41,138 nucleotides of DNA from Deltaproteobacteria bacterium (GCA_016935665.1 JAFGQN010000125.1:1-41138); one strand, 5' to 3'. Shown: positions 31,964-41,043, numbered from the stretch's first letter. Notes: generated by a model not told the origin, from the sequence alone. Numbers and translations are program-made.

Positions 31964-34849
31964 CTATTGGGGCGATATGAGTTGCCAGTTTTTATCAAAG
32001 AAACCCGACGCCAGAACCTGGCGATCTTCGCTCAGTACATACCCTTCGGTATAGCCCCAGTCGGATGCGTCGTAGATGACGTAGTCGGGAATCATGTTGG
32101 GCAGGTGTGCGGTGAAGAAGATGGCTTCCCGTGAGTTGCCGGTGTGCACCACCACATATCGTTTGGGATTGAGGGGATTGGGGTAAATGAAGGATGCGGC
32201 GGTGCGCTTTGCGTTGAACGTTTTTTTGCCCATGTGAATCGCGCCGTCTTTTACCTGAATGGGCAGTTTGTCCGCCATGCGTTTAAGCAGCGCGTTGCCC
32301 GCCCTGGTGCCCACTATCACAATGGAGTAGCGCTCGATGTCCTCTGGAGTGACTTCCACATCGGCTTTGACTTTCCATTTGACGGTCATCCCGTAACGGG
32401 GCGTTTTTAAATGGCCGATGATTCGCTTTGCCAATGTACCTTCCCATTTGTCTTTGGTGCCGTATACGAACAGCAGGGAGTCGTATTCCGCATCTCCGAT
32501 GGGACCGGAGAGTCCGGCTGTTTTGGTGTGCGGCGAAGGTGTAAATGCTTCGGGGCGCCAATGCCCGTCGTGGCGTACGAAGGTATTCTCTTTCGATGTC
32601 AGGACATCCGGGGGGAAATGGTCGTTGTCGATGTCCAGCTGAAAGAGCGTCGCAGCCAGTTTTTCATCCCGCTCCACAGTGAACGCATCAATATTTTGAG
32701 TGTTTATCCGGATATGACCATCCTCCGGCCACTGGCCATCTATTTGAGCCCACGTGTTGGGATTGTCCCTGTCGTCGATGCGCAGCCACGCACTTTGGCT
32801 GTAGCGCAAACTGGCGGTTTTAAATTGTACATTTCTGGGGTGCGGATTGCGGTGATACCGCATGAAATGCCTGAATATCCATCCGTTTTTGTACGTGTCG
32901 TCCCATACGTTGTGACCGGCGTCCAGCAGAGTCAGCGTGGCGTCGTTGCCCTGCAGTTTGTAGTGCTCCAGTAAATCCTGCGACTGCCTGGGCTGGTCTT
33001 TGGTGCCGTGGACAATGTGCATGGGAATATGGGCGCCATTTTCCACCCAGCGAATATTGGAGTGGACATCGAGCAGATAGTCTTCAACCGGAGATAGCGG
33101 TTGTTGCCGCACCTGGGAGTAATATCTCATATTGTGATACCCGCACAGGGGCACTGCGGCAGCAAATAAATCGGGATAGTGGAGGGGGATTCGCGCCGCG
33201 CCAATCCCACCCATTGATGCGCCGGTGATGTAAATGCGTTTTTCGTCGATGCGATAACGCTCCTTAACAATATTTATCACATCAATCACGTCCCGCTCCC
33301 CAAGGGCGTAATACCCCGAATTCCCAAATCCCTCCGGCGCCACCACAAACATGGGTGCACGTCCAATGGAACCGGGATTGCGGACCCTCTGCTCCCGGGT
33401 TTCGTCTTCGCCCATGGGATTGCCAAACAGCGTGGAGATGGTTTTTACCGGGTGTCCGCCCAGTCCATGCAGCGCCACAATCATTGAATAGAGCTGGTCT
33501 CCATCTTCTTTCCACCCGGGCGGCACATACAGCGCGTAATGATGAAGAGCCCCATCGACCTGTGACCGATACCCGCGGCGTTGCAGCTGATTGCGCTTGC
33601 CCGCATAGGGGTCTTCGCCTTTTTCCATCGCAGCCACCATTTTTTCCGTATCGGCAAGTTCCCTCGAAATGTAATCGAATCCGGTGTCTCCCTGTTTAAA
33701 AAGCGAGGCCAAATACGAGATACGCCATTCCATGCTTTCGGTGGTGGATGATGGAAACTGGGACAGGTTTGTTGAAAAAAAACGGTGAGATACGGCCAGC
33801 AGTGTCTCCAATTGCGCGGGGCGAATGCGACCAAACGCCTGCCAGGTGGCGCCGTTAAACTGAAGTTGAACCTGCTCGGGGATTTCGCCTGCTCCGTTGA
33901 ACCGTTGGAGCAGATACTTGCTCTTTTGAGGGTGAAGTGTATTTGTCAGCGGCGCAGTGGCGGCGGTTGTGTTGATACCATCGACGCCTTTGATGGTTAG
34001 CGACCAGCTGTCCAGATGACTGAGCAGCGGTTTGGCGCCTTTGAATTCGAGCCAGCAGTCCATGCTGAAATTGCCGGGATGCGTCTGGACATGGCGCTGC
34101 AGTACTATCCGGGCGGCTTCCTGCAACACCTCCGTGCGTTTTTCGGCAGCGTTGGGCAATGATACTGTGATGGGCGCCCGTTGAAAATCCTTGTCCATAA
34201 AACGCAGATAGGTGCTCCAGCGTCCTGGCTTTTCCTTGAAAAGCTTTATAACCAGTAAATTCTCACCCGCATTGAGTGGCAGCGATGTCAGATTGACATC
34301 GCGTCTTATCCACCGTTTGTGTGAGGAATTCGATAGCAACTGTTGTCCGTTTAAAAACACCTGTATGCCGTCGGTGCTTGCGCTGGAAAGATAAATCTGC
34401 TGCTCTCGCTGGGAACGGACAACGGCTGCCAGATATGTCACAGTGCCGGTCAGTGGCTTTAAACCGATTCGTGTGCCATTTTCGGTCAGCACATCCACCT
34501 GTTTGCCCGCCATCCATGCGCCGAAGCGGAATACCTCTTTATTGTCGGTTGCCGCCGGATGCCAGTCTTTGAGAGCGCCCTCTTTGGCGGTGACATATTT
34601 GGGAGCGTGAATGGGACCCAGCTTCAACCATGTGGATAGAAAACCGCCCGAGCCCGGACTGAGCAGCAATTCGTCGGAGGATATGGACTGCCCGGATGCC
34701 TTTGGTGTTGCAGTGTCGCCAGATTGAGCCGTGCCTGAAGCGCTCCTGCTCACAAATGGAAGTGACCAGAGAGCGAGAAGGCATATCCACAAAACAGCAC
34801 GGGAAATGGGAAGGCGTTTCACTTTTAAGAATATGTTGAGCCGCTTCAT
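31964..34849 (-). CDS. Large exported alpha/beta hydrolase (esterase/PHB-depolymerase-like)
   Basis: 961 residues. The N-terminal signal or anchor is RAVLWICLLALWSLPFVSRS. A beta-sandwich-like region follows (LTSLPLNAGENLLVIKLFK), typical of modules in exported carbohydrate-active or protease-like proteins. The hydrolase domain starts near residue 430 with YALYVPPGW and IVALHGLGGHP (oxyanion region). The nucleophile elbow is TGASMGGIGAARI, the likely Asp is in HIVHGTKDQPRQS, and the likely His is in LLDAGHNVWDD. A C-terminal region of about 250 residues has beta character. The closest type is poly(3-hydroxyalkanoate) depolymerase/feruloyl esterase or S9-like peptidases; the substrate is open. 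The ribosome binding site is weak. The nearby secreted protein may act on the same polymer. Confidence 0.87.
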   Translation of the reverse strand: MKRLNIFLKVKRLPISRAVLWICLLALWSLPFVSRSASGTAQSGDTATPKASGQSISSDELLLSPGSGGFLSTWLKLGPIHAPKYVTAKEGALKDWHPAATDNKEVFRFGAWMAGKQVDVLTENGTRIGLKPLTGTVTYLAAVVRSQREQQIYLSSASTDGIQVFLNGQQLLSNSSHKRWIRRDVNLTSLPLNAGENLLVIKLFKEKPGRWSTYLRFMDKDFQRAPITVSLPNAAEKRTEVLQEAARIVLQRHVQTHPGNFSMDCWLEFKGAKPLLSHLDSWSLTIKGVDGINTTAATAPLTNTLHPQKSKYLLQRFNGAGEIPEQVQLQFNGATWQAFGRIRPAQLETLLAVSHRFFSTNLSQFPSSTTESMEWRISYLASLFKQGDTGFDYISRELADTEKMVAAMEKGEDPYAGKRNQLQRRGYRSQVDGALHHYALYVPPGWKEDGDQLYSMIVALHGLGGHPVKTISTLFGNPMGEDETREQRVRNPGSIGRAPMFVVAPEGFGNSGYYALGERDVIDVINIVKERYRIDEKRIYITGASMGGIGAARIPLHYPDLFAAAVPLCGYHNMRYYSQVRQQPLSPVEDYLLDVHSNIRWVENGAHIPMHIVHGTKDQPRQSQDLLEHYKLQGNDATLTLLDAGHNVWDDTYKNGWIFRHFMRYHRNPHPRNVQFKTASLRYSQSAWLRIDDRDNPNTWAQIDGQWPEDGHIRINTQNIDAFTVERDEKLAATLFQLDIDNDHFPPDVLTSKENTFVRHDGHWRPEAFTPSPHTKTAGLSGPIGDAEYDSLLFVYGTKDKWEGTLAKRIIGHLKTPRYGMTVKWKVKADVEVTPEDIERYSIVIVGTRAGNALLKRMADKLPIQVKDGAIHMGKKTFNAKRTAASFIYPNPLNPKRYVVVHTGNSREAIFFTAHLPNMIPDYVIYDASDWGYTEGYVLSEDRQVLASGFFDKNWQLISPQ

Positions 34850-34935
34850 CGATTGATCGTCTTTCTGACTGAAACGGGATTGTGAGTCGGCAAAAACGCG
34901 TTGTTAAAGAAATACGCTTTGGGTTTGCGTCAAGG

Positions 34936-35379
34936 TTATTCGCGTCCAAAAATCATGGTTCGCGGTCCCTCTTCGAACAAAACAGTGGCTTTATCGGTCG
35001 CGGTGATGGTCGTCACCACGCCGATGCCGAAACTTTTGTGTCGGATAACATCGCCTTCTGTAATCTGGATGCGAATATTATAGTCCACCGCTTCACTGAT
35101 GTCTTTGCCCTGAAGCAGTTGACGAAACGTCTGGCCGGGGTCTTCTTTGGGTTTGCGGGTACGTCTTTTGGGGGCGCCAGTAACGACTTTTTTTTGCAGC
35201 GCTGCCCGGAGGCCGGCTTTGGTTTTGTGTCTCGGCATGCGAAGCGGTCCTTCGTCGCCGCATTTCTCGCAACGGACCATCCGAACCTGTAATCCGCTGA
35301 CTTCGAGCACCGTTTGCACGGTGTCTCGTTTACATTCAAGACAATAACCTTCAACTGCATTTCCCGGTACGTATGGCAA
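34936..35379 (-). CDS. Zinc-ribbon protein with C-terminal CarD/UvrD-tudor-like domain, TTG start
   Basis: 147 residues. The N-terminus has a zinc ribbon (YCLECKRDTVQ then MVRCEKCGDEG), followed by a Lys/Arg-rich middle (PKRRTRKPKED). The end is a small SH3-like domain, GDVIRHKSFGIGVVTTI, as in UvrD C-terminal tudor or CarD-type RNA-polymerase-binding modules. This suggests a nucleic-acid or transcription-machinery protein; the exact role is unknown. The start is TTG at 35379 with GGGAGAG five bases before it; the only nearby ATG is in another frame. It sits alone, divergent from the glycosyltransferase gene. Confidence 0.8.
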   Translation of the reverse strand: MPYVPGNAVEGYCLECKRDTVQTVLEVSGLQVRMVRCEKCGDEGPLRMPRHKTKAGLRAALQKKVVTGAPKRRTRKPKEDPGQTFRQLLQGKDISEAVDYNIRIQITEGDVIRHKSFGIGVVTTITATDKATVLFEEGPRTMIFGRE

Positions 35380-35649
35380 AATAACTCTCCCTGCGCGTGT
35401 GTTCGCTATATTCGCTTGGTAATCGATATCGGTGATCCCGAGATCGAACGCACTCTAAGTGATATCGGTTGAAAAAACCAGTCTTCCAGACATAATTTTT
35501 CAGTTCTTGTAAATCCCTCAAAAATCCTTTCTTTGTGATAAAAAAAAATTAGTTTTCAACCAGTCGATTATTGCCTCAAAGCCGCTTCATGCAAGGTTGT
35601 ATCGTGTGTGTATCTGGACGGCATGGCGCTGCCGGGGGGGCTGTCAGAT
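35380..35649. other. Divergent intergenic region with short direct repeat
   Basis: About 270 bases without a gene. GATATCGGT occurs twice (35425-35433 and 35461-35469), 36 bases apart, a spacing near three and a half helical turns. It could be a paired operator for the zinc-ribbon gene, but the repeat is short. An A-rich stretch near 35535 is the only other feature seen. Confidence 0.35.
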
Positions 35650-35678
35650 TTGACACCCTGATGCCAAGGCTGTATTTT
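35650..35678 (+). promoter_or_regulatory. Promoter of the glycosyltransferase, likely near-leaderless transcript
   Basis: A perfect TTGACA (35650-35655), 17-base spacer, and TATTTT (35673-35678). Transcription would start about 7 bases on, near 35685, only a few bases before the ATG at 35689. There is no room for a ribosome binding site, and none is visible in the T-rich sequence before the ATG. Confidence 0.6.
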
Positions 35679-35688
35679 TTCTGTTATT

Positions 35689-37368
35689 ATGAACGATTCG
35701 GCTACAGTTAAAAGACCAAGAATTGCTTTGATCACAAATCATGGCTACGCAGGGGTAGAAATTCCAGTTGGCGGCGCCCCCGACACTGGCGGACAGAATT
35801 TCTATGTCAACTCTAAAGCCCGGGCGCTGGAAGCTCTGGGCATGGACGTTACGATTTTCACACGTGGCGGGTTTCCTTTTTATGGGAAGGATAAAATTCG
35901 CGAGGGAATTCAGCGGATGGGGGATCATATTCGATATGTTTATGTGCCCGGTGGCGGTTCGGAATTCATTCGTAAAGAAGACATTGCGCCGGTTCTGAAG
36001 GAGGAAGTGGCGTGGCTGGGCAGTTTCATTGAACAGCAGGCGGCCGCGGAAGGGTTGCCCGCCTGGCAATATTACGAGTGTATTGACACGCATTACTGGG
36101 ATGCCGCAATGATGGGCATTTTGCTGGTGGAGCGATGGCAGAACGAAGAGGCGTTTCGATTTTTTAACAATTGTCTGGATGGAAAAATTTGCGAGGAGCT
36201 GTCGCGGTTTGAGGGCGAAAACAAACACAAATATTCGTTGTATCGGGAGGCGGCGTTTCATTTTGGATTGATGGCGCGGGCGGTGTTCGATGGCGCTGTC
36301 AGTGGGGATATTCTGGGCAAGCTTCTGCCGGACGATACATTTACCGAACAACTTCGGGCATCTGCAAGTACCCCGCAATCGTACGCAATGCTTGAGGCGG
36401 ATTGTCTGCTGGGGCAGGCGTTATTGAATCATGTACAGGTAGATGGATTGACACTTCCCCAAAAGGCGTCTCGGATTAATCGGCATGTGTGGACGCCGCA
36501 CTCTCTTGGAATCATTAAAGAACGCAATTATTGGGACAAACATGTGGAACAGCTGCGCGTATTAAAATTTTGCGAACGAAACAGTCACGAGCAAATGGTT
36601 ACCCATCACGCGCCACTGTTTTGCTCCACATCTCCGGAAATCTGGGCGACACTGTACGCATATTACAATCAGAAAGCGGACGTGATATTTGATTTTCCGC
36701 CATGTTTGGATACAGAAATCTTCAGACCGAGAAGCCATTCCGAATTAACCGCCGCATATGCCTATCTGGCAGAAAAATCCGGGCTGACCGTGCATCAGTT
36801 AAAGGATGCAAAAATCGTGTTCGAGTCCTCCCGAATGGATAAAACAAAGCGAAAAGATATATTGTTGCGGGCGTTTGCCAAAGTTGCCCGGGAAACAGAT
36901 GATGCGTATCTGTTTATTGGTGGTGGGCCGGATGGCAACCCCGTTTTTAAAGATTTGAAAAAGGTGAGGGCGGAGTATCCCGAATTGGAAGGACGGGCGT
37001 TTTTGCTCGGGTTTATGCCTAGTTACATGGTGGGTGAGCTGTTTAGCGTGCCTGATTTGTATGTGTCCGCCTCTGAAATGGAGGGTTTCGGCATGAGTGT
37101 GTCCCAGGCGGCTTCGGCAGGAGTGGCGGTGATTTCGTCTGATTTGGTACCGTTTTCAACCCAGTTTGCCAGCGAAGCGGCAGTGGTTGTGCCCGCCGGT
37201 GATGTAGACGCGTTTGGCCTCGCCATGCTGGATATGTTATCGGATGACAAAAAACGCGAGACCAACGCAAAGAAGCTGTACGAGATAGCGCAGGAACTCA
37301 ACTGGGTGAACACGAGTCGAAAATTCATTGACTGGTATCGACGTCATCTGGATGTTAAACCGCAATAA
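35689..37368 (+). CDS. Glycosyltransferase, sucrose-phosphate-synthase-like (GT4)
   Basis: 559 residues. The N-terminal half has IALITNHGYAG and the APDTGGQNFYVNSKARALEALG motif, which corresponds to the SPDTGGQ-type acceptor loop of sucrose synthase and sucrose-phosphate synthase. A central insertion (about 130-270, helical) separates the Rossmann halves. The C-terminal GT-B domain has VFESSRMDKTKRKDILLRAF, LFIGGGPDGNP and EMEGFGMSVSQAASAG (the nucleotide-sugar E-x7-E-like region). The product may be a sucrose-like or other alpha-linked disaccharide or glycoside. No partner phosphatase of the HAD type is adjacent. It is probably translated from a near-leaderless mRNA. TatD begins 10 bases after its stop. 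Confidence 0.9.
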   Translation: MNDSATVKRPRIALITNHGYAGVEIPVGGAPDTGGQNFYVNSKARALEALGMDVTIFTRGGFPFYGKDKIREGIQRMGDHIRYVYVPGGGSEFIRKEDIAPVLKEEVAWLGSFIEQQAAAEGLPAWQYYECIDTHYWDAAMMGILLVERWQNEEAFRFFNNCLDGKICEELSRFEGENKHKYSLYREAAFHFGLMARAVFDGAVSGDILGKLLPDDTFTEQLRASASTPQSYAMLEADCLLGQALLNHVQVDGLTLPQKASRINRHVWTPHSLGIIKERNYWDKHVEQLRVLKFCERNSHEQMVTHHAPLFCSTSPEIWATLYAYYNQKADVIFDFPPCLDTEIFRPRSHSELTAAYAYLAEKSGLTVHQLKDAKIVFESSRMDKTKRKDILLRAFAKVARETDDAYLFIGGGPDGNPVFKDLKKVRAEYPELEGRAFLLGFMPSYMVGELFSVPDLYVSASEMEGFGMSVSQAASAGVAVISSDLVPFSTQFASEAAVVVPAGDVDAFGLAMLDMLSDDKKRETNAKKLYEIAQELNWVNTSRKFIDWYRRHLDVKPQ

Positions 37369-37378
37369 CAGGTGCGAT

Positions 37379-38167
37379 ATGGCCCACAAGTTAACCCTCC
37401 CGCCACTGGTCGATACCCATGCCCATCTGACATTTGACCCCATTTGGTCTCATCTGGAGGCGGTTCTTGATCGCGCGACCCAGACAGGCGTTGGGAGGGT
37501 GCTTGTGCCGGCGTTTGATTTGAACTCCTGGACGAAAATAAAAAGCCTGCTGTCCGTCAACGGCATTTATGGCGCATTTGGTATTCATCCGTGGAAAGCA
37601 TCAGAGAATCTCGATGTGGACGAACTGCGACATGTCATGCGTCTTCCCGATGCTGTGGCCATTGGCGAAGTGGGTCTGGATTTTAAAATCGAGACCTTTT
37701 CAAAGCAGCAGCAGATGGAATTATTGAAGGTGCAGCTCGATGTGGCCGTTTCCATGAACAAGCCGGTGATGTTGCATTGTCGTGGTGCGTTTATGGAGTT
37801 GCTGGAATTGATTAAGTCGTACGATGGGCGATTGCGTGGTGTGATTCATGCGTTTTCCCGCGGGCCCGACCTTGCTTTTGAATTTGTTCGCCTTGGATTA
37901 CATGTTGCTTTTGGTGGGGCTATTACCAGACCCAATGCCAAACGCGCGCGCAACGCAGCGACGATGGTGCCCTGGGAAAGCATCGTGCTGGAAACGGATT
38001 GCCCATCCATTGGCTTGAACGACGTGGCGCCGGCGCAGACAGAACCCATGCATGTGTCAGAAGTGGCATCGGAACTGGCGAAACTGCGGGATACGACTCA
38101 CGCATATGTGGCACAGATCACCACGCGGAACGCCGAGATGTTGTTTGGCCTGCCTGAAATTGAATAA
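37379..38167 (+). CDS. TatD-family metal-dependent hydrolase
   Basis: 262 residues. Metal ligands appear in order: DTHAHLTF at the start, GEVGLDFK (Glu in strand 4), PVMLHCRGA, VIHAFSRG, and ETDCPSIG near the end. This is the TIM-barrel amidohydrolase pattern of TatD deoxyribonucleases. The usual short form of HxHLD is DTHAHL here. The start is ATG 37379, after AGGTG, 10 bases past the glycosyltransferase stop; an upstream frame inside that gene is not used. It likely acts in DNA repair or 3'-end processing in the cytoplasm. Confidence 0.9.
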   Translation: MAHKLTLPPLVDTHAHLTFDPIWSHLEAVLDRATQTGVGRVLVPAFDLNSWTKIKSLLSVNGIYGAFGIHPWKASENLDVDELRHVMRLPDAVAIGEVGLDFKIETFSKQQQMELLKVQLDVAVSMNKPVMLHCRGAFMELLELIKSYDGRLRGVIHAFSRGPDLAFEFVRLGLHVAFGGAITRPNAKRARNAATMVPWESIVLETDCPSIGLNDVAPAQTEPMHVSEVASELAKLRDTTHAYVAQITTRNAEMLFGLPEIE

Positions 38168-38195
38168 CGGATGGTGCGCTTTTGCAAAGTATTTT

Positions 38196-38225
38196 TTGAC
38201 ACATCGGAAAATTTGCCTGTACATA
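38196..38225 (+). promoter_or_regulatory. Promoter of the histidine phosphatase, likely leaderless transcript
   Basis: TTGACA (38196-38201), 18-base spacer, TACATA (38220-38225, weak -10). The predicted start is near 38232, essentially at the ATG at 38233. An AAGG lies 4 bases before the ATG, so a weak ribosome binding site on a longer transcript from TatD is also possible. Confidence 0.45.
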
Positions 38226-38232
38226 AAGGCGC

Positions 38233-38769
38233 ATGACGTCTCCTCTTGAATTGTGGCTGGTACGCCACGGTGAAACCGAAGCCAATGCCAATCATCGAAT
38301 ATCCGGATGGACCAACGTTCAATTAACCCAGACGGGCATCACGCAGGCCATGTCCGTGCGCTCACGGCTGAATGGACATCGGTTTGACGGCGTGTGGTCA
38401 TCGGATTTGCAGCGCGCCATTGATACTGCCAGACTGGCCTTTGGCGAAGCCACAGTGGATGCCCGAATCAAGGAAATGAATTTTGGCGAGCTGGAAAATG
38501 TGTATTGGGAGGATGCCGACCCTGAACTTAGAAAAGCACTCCTCGCGTTTGAGTCCTTCTCCGCGCCCGGTGGCGAAGATTTGCATCAGTTTAAAAATCG
38601 ATTGCTCAGCTTTGTGGCCGATTTGCAGGTTGGCCGGCATCTGATTTTTACCCACGGCGGAGTTATCCGCATGCTGTGCAAACAGTTTGGCCTGGACCGT
38701 TTTTTAAAGAACGCCTCGCTCATTAAAATCGACTGGACAGGGCAGCGAATTTTATCCATCGACGAATAG
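38233..38769 (+). CDS. Histidine phosphatase family protein (phosphoglycerate mutase-like)
   Basis: 178 residues. LWLVRHGETEAN supplies the phospho-acceptor His; WSSDLQRAIDTA and MNFGELEN give the phosphate pocket, and IFTHGGVIRML the second His. Size and motifs fit the cobC/GpmB-like branch (alpha-ribazole phosphatase, broad phosphatases) rather than cofactor-dependent glycolytic phosphoglycerate mutase. No cobalamin genes are nearby, so the substrate is open. It may be co-transcribed with TatD 65 bases upstream as well as from its own promoter. Confidence 0.9.
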   Translation: MTSPLELWLVRHGETEANANHRISGWTNVQLTQTGITQAMSVRSRLNGHRFDGVWSSDLQRAIDTARLAFGEATVDARIKEMNFGELENVYWEDADPELRKALLAFESFSAPGGEDLHQFKNRLLSFVADLQVGRHLIFTHGGVIRMLCKQFGLDRFLKNASLIKIDWTGQRILSIDE

Positions 38770-38877
38770 ACGCTTTAGGGGACCATTGCAAAACAGTTGG
38801 TGTGAAAAACTTCATTTGCTGATATGGTTTAAAAATACAGAATATTCCCCTTCAACTTCATATGAACCTGGAGATGG

Positions 38878-41025
38878 ATGATGAAAAAAGGATTTCTTAT
38901 TTTTGGCGGTTTAATGCTTCTTCTTTCGGCAGGCGGCTGCAACGATGGCCCACACCTGGAGAAGGACACCGACTCTGAAAAAAACGCACGGTGTGCAGAC
39001 GGAAAAAGTCGCTGCAACGGTACGATGATTCAACACTGCACAGGAGGTGTGTGGGAAGATTACAGTGACTGCAAAGTGGTTCAGCAGGCGTGTGGTCTGC
39101 AGACAGGGACGGCGGTATGTTATGTTGAACAGGGCAGCGATTCCGAACAGAACGATTCTGCAACTACAGGAGAACCGGGCAAGGGCACAGATTCTTCCGG
39201 TGGTTCGGACAGTTCTGTGGACACACAAACAACATCCGCAGGCAGCGATGGCGATACGTCCACCTGGTCCGATATTGGCATCGATACGGACAGCGGGACT
39301 GATACGGGAACAGGTTTGATATCCACCGACGATACGAGTTGGATTGTCCCGGACGATACGGAATGCGGCAACGGCCTGCTGGGGGCGCTCGAAGCCTGTG
39401 ATGATGGGAATCGGGAGGGAAGCGACGGTTGCTCGGCCAATTGCCAGGAAGTGGAGGAAGGGTGGTCCTGTGTAAAAGGAGGCTGTCTTGAGTTATCTGT
39501 TTGCGGAGATGGAGATGTGACAGGGCCCGAGTTGTGCGATGATGGCAATCTGTTGGATAGTGATGGATGCAGTCATTTGTGCGCGGTGGAGATGGGATGG
39601 GATTGCTCCAACGCGGCTCTGGGTTGCAAAAAGGTGACATGCGGCAATGGAACGAGGGAAGGGACAGAGGCCTGTGACGACGGCAACATTTTGCCATTTG
39701 ACGGTTGCGACAGCAATTGTCAACTGGAGCCGGATTGTTTTGTTGGGGCCTGTGTGACGACGTGTGGGGATGGCTTTGTTCTGGGCAGTGAGGAATGCGA
39801 TGATGGCAATGTCATTAATGGCGACGGGTGTGACGGAAATTGCAGAGTTGAAGCGGGGTATGCGTGTGAAACGGCGTCGAAACTGGGGGAATTTATTGAA
39901 ATTCCAGTAATATACAAAGATTTTGAGGAAGGCGACGATGATTTTGACCAATTCTCCATGACTGAAGACGAAGAGGCATATGGCGGGTGCAAAGTTGAAT
40001 CCGAGGGATTAGTGATGGACCGGTTGAACAATAAGGGCAAACCGGTGCTGAATCCGGACTACGGAAATCCCATTGTGGGAAAAAATCCGGATAAATGCGA
40101 TGACATTACGGATACGAACAGTTTTGCTCGCTGGTACAACCACATCCCCAATGATGACGCTGTGGTTGCGTCGCACCTGGTGCTTTGGAATAACTATGAT
40201 GGCGAATATGTGAATCGCTGGCTCGATGACGGTACCGCGTGGTCCCGCATACTGGATTTTGAACCCGAAAAAGGGGACTACCAGGCGCTTTGGTGCGGGG
40301 AGGGGGGCAACAACAAAAGTTGCGACGACCAGCCTTGCGCGGATGGAGAGGATTTCGATGACGATGAAATGCTGTGCTTTTATCCCTGCGAGCCCTGGGA
40401 GGATAAGGATATATCCTGTGCTGTGCGATTTGAAGAGCTCGATGAACGAGAAGACTTCGATGGCAATCCTGTCTTTTTCCCCATTGATGATCAGGGGATA
40501 GATAACGACTCATACGAAGCAAAGATTCCCGACCCGGTCTACGAGGGAATGTACATATATGAAGAGAGCTTTTTTGAGGCCAATGAAGTGGCCGAACCGT
40601 TTGGCTACAGCCTGAATCACAATTTCTTTTTTACCAGCGAAACACGCATTCGATTCAAGTACGACAGCCGGGCAAACCAGAAATTTGAGTTTGCCGGAGA
40701 TGATGATGTGTGGGTTTTTGTGAACAACAAACTGGCCATTGATTTGGGGGGGATTCATGTTCCTCTGGAGGATGAATTCACTCTTGAGGATCTCGAAGGT
40801 AGCCACAACCTGATAGATGGTCAGATATACGAGATTGCGTTGTTTCATGCCGACCGGCGACGGGAGGTATCCACATTTAAAATTGTTCTGGGTGGTTTTG
40901 ATTCCGAGAGAAGCCAATGCAAGCCGACGTGTGGGGATGGTATTGTCAGCCTTGGAGAGGAATGCGACGACGGGAATAATTTCAACGATGACACCTGCTC
41001 GACCGCATGTCGACTGTTGCGGTAG
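38878..41025 (+). CDS. Surface lipoprotein: DUF4215 Cys-rich repeats and fibro-slime domain
   Basis: 715 residues. Two adjacent ATGs (38878 and 38881) follow GGAG. The lipoprotein signal is GFLIFGGLMLLLSAGGC, with the second Gly next to the lipidated Cys. A Cys pattern (CADGKSRC to ACGLQTGTAVC) leads into a long Asp/Ser/Thr linker. Four DUF4215/Myxococcus Cys-rich repeats begin near 162, 208, 254 and 295, each containing the CDDGN core. A fibro-slime domain of about 330 residues follows, ending TRIRFKYDSRANQKFEFAGD, DDVWVFVNNKLAIDLGG and HADRRREVSTFKIVL. A fifth repeat closes the protein. It is likely a disulfide-rich outer-surface protein; an adhesive or matrix role is known only by analogy. 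Confidence 0.92.
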   Translation: MMKKGFLIFGGLMLLLSAGGCNDGPHLEKDTDSEKNARCADGKSRCNGTMIQHCTGGVWEDYSDCKVVQQACGLQTGTAVCYVEQGSDSEQNDSATTGEPGKGTDSSGGSDSSVDTQTTSAGSDGDTSTWSDIGIDTDSGTDTGTGLISTDDTSWIVPDDTECGNGLLGALEACDDGNREGSDGCSANCQEVEEGWSCVKGGCLELSVCGDGDVTGPELCDDGNLLDSDGCSHLCAVEMGWDCSNAALGCKKVTCGNGTREGTEACDDGNILPFDGCDSNCQLEPDCFVGACVTTCGDGFVLGSEECDDGNVINGDGCDGNCRVEAGYACETASKLGEFIEIPVIYKDFEEGDDDFDQFSMTEDEEAYGGCKVESEGLVMDRLNNKGKPVLNPDYGNPIVGKNPDKCDDITDTNSFARWYNHIPNDDAVVASHLVLWNNYDGEYVNRWLDDGTAWSRILDFEPEKGDYQALWCGEGGNNKSCDDQPCADGEDFDDDEMLCFYPCEPWEDKDISCAVRFEELDEREDFDGNPVFFPIDDQGIDNDSYEAKIPDPVYEGMYIYEESFFEANEVAEPFGYSLNHNFFFTSETRIRFKYDSRANQKFEFAGDDDVWVFVNNKLAIDLGGIHVPLEDEFTLEDLEGSHNLIDGQIYEIALFHADRRREVSTFKIVLGGFDSERSQCKPTCGDGIVSLGEECDDGNNFNDDTCSTACRLLR

Positions 41026-41026
41026 C

Positions 41027-41043
41027 CAGGTTTAATAAACCTG
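41027..41043 (+). terminator. Short hairpin after the fibro-slime lipoprotein gene
   Basis: CAGGTTTA-A-TAAACCTG, starting directly after the stop codon. The stem is 8 bp on paper, but the one-base loop forces the inner pairs open, and no T run follows. A weak terminator or end-of-mRNA hairpin. The remaining 95 bases to the window edge hold no supported gene. Confidence 0.35.

Noticed and set aside
35013-35360. ATG-started open frame inside the zinc-ribbon gene
   Set aside because: It overlaps the better supported TTG-started frame, which has the ribosome binding site, the zinc ribbon and the SH3-like end.
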